Origin: Phaseolus vulgaris
Lineage: Eukaryota > Streptophyta > Magnoliopsida > Fabales > Fabaceae
Assembly (NCBI RefSeq): GCF_000499845.2
Contig: NC_023757.2
Coordinates: 310,001-374,000, forward strand
DNA length: 64,000 nt
Direction of reading: 5' to 3'
The notes under the pieces are model-generated. The model saw nothing but the letters and a program-made list of their open reading frames with translations, did not search any database and was not told the DNA's origin. Below are positions 24,131 through 36,500 of the stretch, piece by piece; position 1 is the stretch's first letter; each line of letters opens with the position of its first letter. A program made the translations under genes and the position numbers.

Positions 24131-25048
24131 GAGTTTTCATTGTTCACTATTATTAAGGATCAAACTCTTCATCACTCAAAAGGAAGACTTGCAACTACAC
24201 TATATTGTTCATTCTTTTGTTTCTTGATGGTAGTGTATGCTTCAATATTTTCATAGTATCAAATACTTTCAATTTACTTTAATATTGATTGTTCTATTAT
24301 ATATTTGTTATCTTATTTATTATTGTGTAAGAAGTCTTGGTGAGACAAAGACAATGTTATGAAAAATAAAAAAACTATTTGTTCTTTTATGTAACATATA
24401 ATGATCACATTTTTTCTTCAAAATTAAAGAAACCATTTTTTTGCCTTCCTTGTGGCCATTGTCATTTTGTAATACCTTATTTTTCTTTTTATGCATGCTT
24501 TACTATATATTTCTTTTGGTTCTAATTTCTCAATCAGTTTACTTCTGTCAATCTAAACCCTAAAAAGGAATCATCCATTTCCATTTCTATTTTTATTTAT
24601 TCTTTTATGAAATTGAATACTAAATTCAATTTTCATCGAAAGCAATAGTTTACTTTTTAAAATAACGTTTTAAATAATATGTTTTAAGAAAATATAAAAA
24701 TTTAAAAGGACATTTTCGGCTTCTGGTTTTTACATTAAATTTTAGGATGAATTTAAATCGGGTTGATGAAACTTTCATACTAAATAAAAGTAAAAATTAT
24801 TTAAAAAATTACAATAATCTTCTTAACTTTAATTAGGCTGGTACAACTCGGTGGTTAAATAAATTTTAAATTGTTTAATAAATAAATAAATTATTGTTAT
24901 GTCAGAATGATGTTTCCCCGTTTAAGTGGTAAGTTTTGTGAATACCGTGTGCAATGTACTGCTGCTGATTAACAAAAAAACTGCACACAGCAATAATAAA
25001 AGATAAGAATAATTATAATATAAAAAGAGCAGAAAGAGTTTTAAAAGA
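24131..25048. other. Gene 2 3' flank and spacer
   Basis: AT-rich, with a possible polyadenylation signal near 24365. It closely matches the flank of gene 4 at 56131-57074. No gene is seen. Confidence 0.45.
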
Positions 25049-25733
25049 TATAAAAGTGCAAGTGGATGCATCTTCCTGAATCATGGACATGGTGATAATA
25101 ATAATAATAATCGATAGAAAAGACTAATAGTCACTCTTCACATCTCTCGCAGGATTCTCTCTTATTCTCTCTTCTTCATTCAACCAATGGATTCCTTTCA
25201 TCTCTCTGCAGGTTTCAATCACTCTGAGCTTAACTTCTGCTTTCATTTCAATTTCTAATCGATTCCTTTTCCATTGAAGCTGTAGATCATGTGTTTGTGT
25301 TTATGTTTCTGCAGTAACTTAACCTTTCACCGTCTCTTGTGCTGGAATAACTGTGCGTTCATTCTTAATCTCTGTGGAGGTATGAATCACTGTGAAGTTA
25401 ACTTAATTCTAATCGATTCCTTTTCAATTGAAGTTGTAGATCATGTGTTTGTGTTTATGCTTGTGCAGTAACTTAATGTTTCAGCGTCTCTTTTACTCTC
25501 TCATCGATTCAAGCAATGGAGTACTTTCATCTCTGTGGAGGTATGAATCAGTGTGAAGTTAACTTTTGCTTTGTTTTCAAATTCTAATAGATTCGTTTTC
25601 AATTGAAGCTGTAGATCACGTGTTTGTGTTTATGTTTGTGCAGTAACTTAACGTTTCAGTGTCTCTTGTACTGAAGTCATGGATCACCACTTCTTTTTCT
25701 CATCTCTCTCTACATCGTAGTTAAAGAAAGCAG
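25049..25733 (+). promoter_or_regulatory. Predicted promoter and 5' leader array of gene 3
   Basis: A TATAAAAG box is at 25049-25056. Three repeats follow, with donor-like borders after 25211, 25379 and 25540 and acceptor-like borders ending 25314, 25468 and 25643, giving mini-introns of 103, 89 and 103 nt. The array ends AAGCAG/GTAACG after 25733. The acceptor TTGTTCAG at 27655 then leads to the ATG at 27689 through a 1.9-kb intron. The upstream ORF at 25679-25720 reads MDHHFFFSSLSTS. Confidence 0.55.
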
Positions 25734-27655
25734 GTAACGTACAAACCTTACCTATCTTTCCTCTTTTTCCACTTCCAAATTAGTCTCAGGCTACTAGATC
25801 TGTTTCTTCTTATGGATGAAAACACACTATAATCTGTTTTTTTATGTGAGATTTGAAAAAATAATTCGTATTAGAAATACTATGAGATCTGTGAAAACTG
25901 GGAATATAAACAACTAGAAAGGTTGATTTGGAGAAACAAAATGGACAGAGAAAGAAGTAAATTTTTTATTGTTATTATTCTTTATTATATTATTAATATT
26001 ATTTTTTTGTCATTATTTATTTATTATCACTTTTTTTATTATTAAGGTTGATTAATTTAATATTATTAATAATTTGTATCAGAACATATTTTTTATAACT
26101 ATTTTTTTTGTCATTTTTTAATTAGATAATTTATCTTTTAATAAATTAAATATAATTTTATTTAGTAAATAATAAGTACATAGTTTCTCTACTAAAAATA
26201 ATTATATGATACTTTTGCTTAAAAATAATTATCATATATATTTTAAATTATTTTTAGAAAGTTATTTCTTTTTATCGTAATAAAAAATAATATTAATCCG
26301 TCTCTATATTTCCATTGATAATATATAAGACGGATACTTTTTCTTACACTATTTTTGAAAGTATTTTTGTTCTTATTTATTTGGTAAATATATAAATATA
26401 TGTATTTAGTAATATCTTTTAAATTTTATAACTATTCTTTTATATATTAATATATGTTTCCATAAAACAATACAACTTTTAGTTTTATTATATTAATTTT
26501 TAACTACTATAATACCCTATTTTTATATCTCTTCCCTTTTAAAAATGATATTTACTAAAAATGCGGAGCAGAAACATTGATAATCTATATTTCATATTTC
26601 ATTATCAATTACGGACCACATACGTATAAGATAAGCACTTTTTACATCGGAAAAATTTATTAAAAATCACATCCAATCATGAATAATGAATGGGTGAGTA
26701 AAATACAATCATACTCTTTAATATTCTAAAAAATTATACTTATATTAACTGTTTTTAATGAAATTGAATTATACCTATATTAACTGTTTTTAATGAAATT
26801 GCATGTGTGATGTAAGAAACAGTGATAATGTAACGTTTTCAAAACAATAGAAGTTTGTGTAGAATTTTAAAAGCACTCGAGTCTTGGTTTAAATTGAGAA
26901 GAGCTCATAAAGTACCAAGTCTAACTCATCTCAATGTAATTGAGTATATGCAATTAGCTAAAAAAAATTATTTATTTTAGACTTAATTAAATTTCAAGTA
27001 CCCTTTTAGATTATTTTATTTTATTTTATTGAATATTTACAATTTTTTAGGAATTACCAACATTTGTTCTTCTACTATTTGCAAATTTTATAAAAAGTGC
27101 TATAATCTAAGAGCTTGTATAAATTTAAATAAAATTAAACTTACAAAATATATATAATATTAACTTTATATATAATGCATATTTTAAGCTTTGGTTAAAT
27201 ACATTTTTTACTCGTTCACTTTTTTTTTCCTACTTAACAAATCTTTTGATCTACTTGGGTGTCATTTAAGCACATGTTTAAATATAATTTTTTTTGGATG
27301 GAGGATAAGAATTTATTAAAAAAAATTATTTAAAAATAAATATGTTTGATAAAATTTTCTTAGTCATTAAAAGGACATTTAAAAAATCTTATCACACATA
27401 AACTTTTAAAAATAATCATTAAAGTATTAGATTTATTTTTATTTCTATTGTGTGTCCAATAATTCATTATTTAAGATATAAAACATTAAATCTAATTACT
27501 AAACATAACATCATAATTTTTTTTATGTAATTTTACTATAAAAGTGCCATACTGCAATATGTAATGCAACAAATGATCTTAAATTTTTTTGTTATCTAAT
27601 ACATCTAAATATACTGATAAAACTCACTATAGAGTATTCATCTTCTCTTGTTCAG
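25734..27655. other. AT-rich predicted leader intron of gene 3
   Basis: No coding potential is seen. It is closely related to 57779-59802 and carries the empty target site (GAATTTTAAAAGCACTCG, near 26851-26880) of the element found at 43236-43638. Confidence 0.45.
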
Positions 27656-27688
27656 CTAAAAGAAAGGTGCATTTGGTGGAACAAATTA

Positions 27689-30560
27689 ATGGAGTGCCTC
27701 TTGGGTTTTGCATCTTCTGTTTCAAGAGATTTAGTATGTGGCGCATTAAATCAATTACGTTATCCTTGTGATTTTAACAATTTCGTAAAAAAACTTGAAG
27801 AAGAAGAGCGCGATTTGATTGTAACGAAAGACAGTGTCCAAAAATTTGTTACAAATGCCAAGAAACAAACAAGAAAGACTAGTGAAGTTGTTGACAAGTG
27901 GTTGCAAGATGCTATTAATGACGTAGACAATGTGAATCAGTTGTTGAAAGAGGCAAAAGCCAAAAAATTCTGTTGCTTTGGGTACTGTCCAAATTGGATT
28001 TGGCAATATCGTGTAGGAAAAAAGTTAGCATATAAAAATGTGTACCTTGAAAAGTTCATTGCAGAGGGTAGAAAATATGTGCCATTTGACCGCATTGCTA
28101 CACTTCCTTCAGGCACCCTTCATATTCTCACAGAAAAATGCATGAATTTTGAGAGTAGACAATCTACATATGAGAAGCTGCTCGAAGCAGTGAAAAATAA
28201 TGATGTTGCCATGATTGGATTGTATGGGATGGGGGGGTGTGGTAAAACCACATTAGCAATGGAGGTTATGAAGTTAGTAGAAGCAGAACATTGTTTTGAA
28301 AAAGTTCTTTTTGTGCCTATTTCTAGTACAGTGGAAGTTCGAAGGATCCAAGAAAAAATTGCAAGTTCACTGCAGTATACATTTCCAGAAACTGAAGTAA
28401 TGGAGAGGGCCCAACGATTGTGCTTGAGATTAAACCAAGAGAAAAACATTCTTATGATTTTAGATGATGTGTGGGAGAAGCTTGACTTTGGTGGCATTGG
28501 GATTCCCTCCTCTGAACATCATACAGTCTGCAAGATTCTCATTACCACTAGATCAGAAGAAGTTTGTACTTCAATGGATTGCCAAAGAAAGATTTACCTG
28601 CCAATTTTAACGGATGAAGAAGCGTGGACTCTTTTCCAAAATAAAGCACTTATATCTAAAAACACCCCTGATACCTTAAAGAATCTGGGAAGATTAATTT
28701 CCAATGAATGTAAAGGATTGCCTGTTGCCATTGCAGCTGTTGCTAGTAGTTTGAAGGGAAAAGTTGAGACGATATGGAATGTTGCATTGAATAAGTTGAG
28801 AAGTTCTAAGCCAATAAATATTGAAAGAGGTTTGATTGATCCCTACAAGTGCTTGCAGCTGAGCTATGATAATTTGGATACTAAAGAAGCCAAATCACTT
28901 TTCCTATTTTGTTCTGTGTTCCCTGAAGATAGTGAAATTCCAATTGAAGTTTTAACAAGATATGCTATAGGATTAGGTGTAGTTGGAGAAGCACACTCTT
29001 ATGAGGAGGCAAGGAGTGAAGTGGTTGCAGCCAAAATTAAGCTCGTCAGTTCTTGTTTATTGTTGGATGAAGAGGATGAATATGTCAAAATGCATGACAT
29101 AGTTCGCGATGTGGCCCACTTGATAGCCAAGAAGGAGAATAAGATAATCAAGTGCGAAGAGGAAAAAGATGTGACTATTGAACAAAATTCAGTAAGATAT
29201 CTATGGTGTGTGAAATTTCCAATTGATTTAGATTGTTCCAATCTTGAGTTTTTATTTTTAAAGACAAAATTGGAAGAATTTAATGGAATTTTCAAAAGAA
29301 TGAGAATGCTCAAAGTTTTGATTCTAGTCAATGATAAGGATGGAATAACACCATTGTCAACAATGTGTTTAAAAACATTAACAAATCTTCGTTATCTAGG
29401 TATTTCTGGTTATGAATTGAGCGACTTCTCATTTGTAAGCCATATGAAGAAACTTCAAAGTCTTTCGATGAATGGTTGTTCATTGCCTTCATTTCCTGAA
29501 TTACAAACCGATGTTGCAATTACACAAGTAACAACCTTAAAATTGTTACAATTGTACAAATGTGAAATGAAAGGGAAGAATTTCGAAGTGATCAAAAGAA
29601 TCCCACTACTGGAAGAGTTGTACATTGTCGATATTGAAGGAGAATGGGATTCTAATAGTGAAGACAATATTGAATTCTTTAACACGTTTAGTGTCCCCAA
29701 AACACTGCAAAGGTATGCAATTGTATTAGGATCCAATAACTTTGGTGATTATAATTATAATTATTTTCACCCTCCTCCCAGAACTCTATTACTTAACCAT
29801 TTTGACAAATCAAATGAGGTAATTAAGGGTTTGGCAAAAAAAGCAACATATCTCTTTGTAGCAAATATTCAGAGAGGCGCAAAAAATATCATCCCTGATA
29901 TATTTCAAATTGAAGGAGGAGGTTTGGACGAGTTGAGTAAGTTTGAGATATGTAATTCTGAAGAGATAGAGTGTTTGATTGACACTAGTAACCATTTGAG
30001 TACAGTGGTATCTCCCTTCTCCAAGTTGTATAAGCTCAGAATGGTTAACTTGAAAAATCTAAGAGCTTTATGGCATTTTTCTCAACCTATAAGTGGACCT
30101 TTTGAGAACTTAGAGAAGTTGTATTTTAGTGATTGTCCAAAGTTGACATCTCTTTTCACGTATGTCGTTGCTCGAAGTTTGGTACAATTGAAAGTACTAA
30201 AAATTTCAACATGTGATGAACTGAAGCATATATTAGGAGATGATGACAAAACGAAGAAAAGTCAAGGTGAATTCACCACTAGACATCCTGTACAAATCTT
30301 CCAAAATCTTCAAAAAGTAGAGATACATAGTTGTAGAGAATTAAAACATATATTCTCGACCAACATTGTAAAGGGCTTAACTCAATTGAAAATGCTCAAG
30401 ATAGAAAACTGTGACATGCTAGATCAAATAATTGGGGATATTGCTCCATCAACAGACCAAGATAATAAAGAAGAACTTGATGAAATCATTGAGGAAGGTA
30501 AGCATTCACATTTGTATAGCACTTCAATTCCATCAACAGCAGTTGTAAACCATAGCTCAG
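27689..30560 (+). CDS. Gene 3 exon 1: coiled coil, NB-ARC, first LRRs
   Basis: Starts MECLLGFASSVSRDLVC. P-loop GMGGCGKTT is at residues 180-188; kinase 2 reads ILMILDDVW, an L-V to L-M change; GLPVAIAA and KMHDIVRD are present. 'NVNQLLKEAKAK' and 'FDRIATL' are shared with gene 5. Donors in the same phase lie after 30497 and 30560. Confidence 0.92.
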
Positions 30561-33500
30561 GTACATTTTTTCTTTTTGCATTTCTAAGTATGTTTAAGCA
30601 TGTATTAGTAAGTCTACATGTTGCTGCTTAGTTGAAGTTATTTACAAGTTACACAAAAATTGTGAATCTACTATTTTATATGAAAAATTTAAGTATATTA
30701 ATTGTATATTATTTTGTCCCGATCATTATTTTCCATTCGTAAGGTTCAAACTTGAGACATTACTAATCTAGTTTTACTTGAACTAACAATTTGATAATAC
30801 ACTACCGACAAAATTTGTCTCAGTCAAAATTAAAGACAGCCATATTTGCATTTTAAATTTTGTGTATAATTTAGAATTATTTAAAGAAAATTGTTTTGTA
30901 TGATTCTTTTCATCATTATTAATTGATCATTTGATGCTTAGGATGTTGGTTTTAGTCCCTATAAACCAATGTTTTAAAAATCAAAATGTGTAACTTGCAC
31001 ACATAGCATATATATAATCAACTCTATTATGTTTAGCGATATTTTTATTATTTATAATTGTTTTTCAGGAACTCTATCAAGCCTTACAAGCCTTAAAATA
31101 TTTTGTTGTCCGAAGTTAGGCTCAATTTTTACAGCATCTACAGCTAAGACCTTGACTTCTTTGGAAGAATTGTTCATTCAAAATTGCCTTAGCTTGAAGC
31201 TTATAGTAACTCATGAAAGGGTCAATCAAAATCATAAGGAAAATATTGGCGAGGATGACCATGACTTTCATAGTGATATTTCAATCTTCCAGGGTTTGAA
31301 AGTGCTACATATCAGTGGATGTGACTTATTGCAACGTATATTCCCTATCTCTTTTGTTGGAGGCATGATGAAATTGAATGATATAAGAGATGAAGAGATT
31401 GTTGATTTGAAAGATTTTTCAAGTCAAAATAAATTCAAAGACAATTCTTGTCACCAAAAACAAAAGAATACTCTATTTGAACTTCCTGCTTTAGAAGTAC
31501 TCAAACTTGATCGTACCCTGGATAGCACCATTCTAGATAGCTATCCTATAAGATGTCCATCTTTGAGAACATTATCATTGGGTATTGGGATATATATTGG
31601 GTTTTTCATGATAAATTGTTCAACGGATGCTTCAAAAGCTAGACATGGGGATTATATTTCAATCAAGGTATGATTATTTATCACTTACTTTGCATCTCTT
31701 GTATGATTATTTATCACTTACTTCACATCTCTTTTCGTGTATTTCAAAAATTACTCTAAAGATTTGAATTTAAATATTTGTGCTAAAAATAAAAAATGGT
31801 CTTACAAGCACTACAACTTATTGGTGACTGAATTCATACCAAATGTGCAACATGAATTTTTAATATCTAAGTATTTGGAAAGATTATTTTGAGTAAATTA
31901 CTTTGGTGAAATTATTCTCTTTTTAACTTTGTCTCGTTGGGCTAAACAAAAAGCACTTATTTTCATAAACAAACAAGTGAATCTAAACAATGAGTGGTAT
32001 ATCTTAAAATTTTAATTTACACGAAGAATATTAGAAATGAAATGCATTCATAATTAGAGTTAAGATACTAATTAGTTTGGTTTAAGAAGTAACTTGGTGT
32101 ATATATTGCAGATATCAAACTCGGATTTTGTTCCCCCACTTGAAAGTGTTGAATATATTTCAAAACAACCTCAGGGTTTGAACTTGCTTATTATGCATAA
32201 TATAAGAGAGATTGAACTGAAAGGCTTTGATAAGGTAAAATATCTTTTTAAGCCGTCTATAGTTTCATCATTGATGTTGGAAATCTTGAGAATTGAGAAA
32301 TGTCATGGACTTGAGCACATTATAGACATTGAAGATGAATATGGCAAAGAGAATTTGAATGCTATCTTTCCAAACTTAAGAAAGCTTTCAGTGCGTGACT
32401 GTGACCAACTGAAATATATGCTTGGCCAATATCCCGTAGCTAATCAGGATTGTGATGAGATTCATATTCATTTTTCCGCATTGGAAAAAATCTCTCTTTA
32501 CAATCTACCAAATTTTGTTAGCATTTGTGCTACCAACACTCTCACTGTGACATGGCCATCTTTGAAGAAGTTTTCTTGTGACAGATTTTCCTATCCTTTT
32601 TACAATCCCGTTAGTTGTTTGACTGTTCCTACCAATTCAAGAGAGCCTATTAGCGTAAGTAGTCTTGTTTTTATTTTTATAATTATTAGTTATGTGCTCC
32701 TTTTTGTTTTCTATTTTGATTTTTTTATATTTCTTATTAATGTCCTGCAGGATCTAAAACGGTTTCAAAGCCATTTCTTCAGTTTGCAAGATCTATCCAT
32801 AAGGAATTGTGAAGTAGAAGATATTTTTTGTCTTAATGGACATGGAATGGTTGGGCAACAAGTGAGTTTAAGGTTAGAGTATTTGCTTTTGGAAAATCTA
32901 CCTCAAATGACTTATATTTGGGTGGCTTCCAAGATTTCAATTAATCTCCAACATCTTACCATATTAGAAATATTGGGATGTGCAAAATTGAAAGAAATAT
33001 TTCCTCCCTCTGTTTTAAGAAGTTTACAAAAGTTGAAAATCCTAATCATAAAAGAATGCATGGAATTGAAGCAGATTGTTGGATGTGAACAAGGAGCTCC
33101 AAACAATTCTTTTACCCTCCCAAATCTTCGAAGATTAGAAATAATTGGATGTGCAAAATTGGAAGTAATATTTCCAAAGTATGTTTTAAGATGCCTACCA
33201 GAGTTAAAAAGTGTGAAAATAAGAAAATGCAAAGAATTAAGAGAAATCATTGAAGAGGATTTGGAAGACAAAAAAATGTCTAATCTTCTTTCTCCTCAGC
33301 CATGCTTCCCAAAACTAAAAGAATTGTATGTTGGACATTGCCATAAGCTGAAAAGATTTATCTCTGGATCTGCATCTAATGACTTTCCCAATCTTTATCT
33401 TTTGATCATAAATGGAGCCTCTAAACTAGAAGAACTTGTTGGATGTGGACAAGAAAAAGGTGACAGGATAGAAAAGAAAAAAGTTGAGCTTCCAAGAGTG

Positions 33501-36500
33501 AAACTTTTAATATTTATGCATATGTCAAACTTTGATCAAGAGATTGAATTGCCGAGTTTAAAAATTTGTGTTGTCTACGAAAGTCCAAAACTCTCTTTGA
33601 CTCCAACAACTACTTTTGGAGAGCTGAAGGAAACTTTTCCTTATAAAGATAAATACTATAGAGTCTTCAAATATAAATTGTTACATGTTAGTAGTTTATA
33701 GAATAATATTTTCATATGATATTGGCATGGTTTGAGACAAATCGTCCCTCAATTTCACCTAAAGAAAATATATTTATAAATTAACTATTTCATTAAGAGA
33801 GAATACTGTTTCAAATTTCCAATCTAGTATTCACTAATAAACACATTAAATTATTATTTGCTTCAATTTTTTTAATTTTAAGCTCTAGTAATTTTAATTA
33901 TAGGAAGAAATGTTACAAAGAAAATGATATGTTGATAAAAAAATAAAAAATAAAAATAAAATAAAGAAAACGATTCCTAAGACAGAGTCACCACATTATT
34001 TTCATGGGTGATAAAAAAATTCCATGAAACTTTTTAAATCATTTTTCATATTTAATTGTAATGATATAATGATCCATCTGGAAAGCTAAGGTTGCATTTC
34101 TTTTTGGTATGTCTTTCATTGTCACATGAATTCCCTAATATATATATTTTTTTGTTACAGATTTAAAAAACACTGGACTTTTAGACTGGGACTTAAGGGA
34201 GTACATGAGCTATTTAGATGAAGATTCTACTATTAGTGGTAGCAGTGAGTTCACTTCACCACAGGTCAGAACCAACCAATCTATGAATATAAATACAACT
34301 AAACAAAAAGTTTAATAACCTTTTTGTCTCATTATTAGGATTTTTTTTTAATTTAAACTTACGTGATAGAAAAAATATAAGATTTGAGATTTTAAATAAG
34401 TACTTGAATCATAAAAGTAAAAAAAAAAATTATCTTAAAATATATATTTTTGCTAACAATAAAATAAGATACTAAAAAAAAAATATTAAGTAGACACTAA
34501 TTTTAGAATAAAAAAATAATTAGTTATTATATTGACTAAATTAGATAGATATTATTTTATAAACTTAAAAAAATTATTAGTATTTAAAATAGTTTTTATT
34601 ATTAATAAAATTTATAAAAATTAAATTAAAACTTCCTTAAAGAATGCAATAAAGTTTGAGAGTAATATATGTGTCATTATTGAAAATTATTAAATAGAAA
34701 TCAAACTTTAAAAAAAAATATAATTAGTTATTATATTAATTAAATTAAATATTATATTAGAGAATAAAAAAATTATCGATGTCTAAATTAGTTTCTAAAT
34801 ACTTATAAATCAATTTTTAAATTAATATTAAATTAGCTATAATTACTAATAATAATAAAAACTATTTGGATACTAATAATTTTTTAAATTTCTAAAATAA
34901 AATCAAATTTAGTCAAATATAATGACTTATTATTTTTAGTCTTTAAAATTAATTTATATTTAATAATTTTCTTATAGTGTCTTGTAATTCTAGACAAAGT
35001 TTGACAACATTAAAAATCTCCATGACTAATCAATTAATTAAAAGAGAAAAACCTTGTCATTTATAACTTCGTTATATTTGTTAAAAATGTTTAAGATACT
35101 TTAGCATTTAGTTGGTCATTTCTTATAAGAGTAGTAGATGGACAATAAATGAGTGAATCATATATATTTGATAGACCGACCTAAACCATTTAAAAATCCT
35201 GAAGTGAAAAATCATCTTTGGTAGACAAACAAAAGCATATTCAAACCTAAGGAAGAAATTATTGAAACTAACATGATTTACATTAAAAAAGTGGTCCTTT
35301 CAAACTTTATAAACTCTCACTCAATTGAATTTTTTCAATTTGTGATACAAAGGAGATTGAAAACATAGGAAATGAGAGCATTAAGGAGGGGCCTTCAGCA
35401 AAGGGTGATAAGACAAAACCTTTGTCAACTGGTGTTGAAGACATTAGCATTGGAGGTGGTGTTGCAACTCACATTGACTCTGGTGGCATGGACATACTTG
35501 CACAACATTCCAAGGTTGTTGAACAAGATGATAAGATGAATGAAGGAAAGGCAGGAATCATGCCAAGCCAAGAAATCCAAGTAGAAGAAGGGTTGAACCT
35601 ATTGGACAAACAAAAAGAGATACATATTAATTCTAACAACAATATTGACATTTCTTCAGGTTTTTTATTTCTTATTTTCAAGTTTCAATCCTATATTTTC
35701 ATATCACTTTTCAAACTTTTTATAGCTTTTGCAGATATCTGTACAAGATTGGGAACATATAAACATTTTGTTGATCTGGATGATGCACAAATTGCTCTTT
35801 TGGTGGAGGCGATAACAACATATCCTCATCTTTGGAATGCTTGTGAGAAGTTTAGTGAGCGCTTTCAAGCTTGGAGGTTGAAAATTTTGGCAGATATGTT
35901 GTTGTTCCTTCAGAAGGAAAGTGTTGATAATCTTACTCCTCAAAGAGAAAAAGAGTTTCATAAACTATACGAAGAAGCTGTTGAGATTGGATTTGAGAGT
36001 TCATGGATAGATGAAATGCGTCAACATATTTTGACGAAGGATCCTAAGCTAAGAGAGGACATTGCAGAGAGACAAAAGGATGAGAATCCTAAGAGGTATG
36101 ATCATTTAACTTTTTGACTATGTAATGTAAAAAATGAATGAAATTATGAGTCTTAAATGACTTTGTTAATGCCCAGATAAAATGTATCAATTTTTTTGTG
36201 AATTTGAAGTTGAATTTTCTCTTTCTATTTAAATATACATTCTAGTGGTATTTGCAATTCTTACAAGATTGATACCATCAATTTATATGTTTTCTTGGGA
36301 TTCATAAAGCGAAAATTTTAAGTTTTTTACACAGGTCTTGTAGTGTGGATATGGTACTAGATACCCAGGTTGTTAAACAAGGTGATGGGTCTAATGAAAA
36401 CTGTAAAAGAAATTCTCGATGTGTGAAGACCCAGAATGTTAACAATAGCTTCGAAGAAGGTTCTGACTTGGTTGGTAAAAAAGGTGAAATAGGTGTTGTT

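Noticed and set aside
25289..25471. A 60-codon open frame in the leader array (also 57338-57520) beginning MCLCLCFC.
   Set aside because: It runs straight through predicted mini-introns, consists of repeat sequence and is not kept in the other two arrays.
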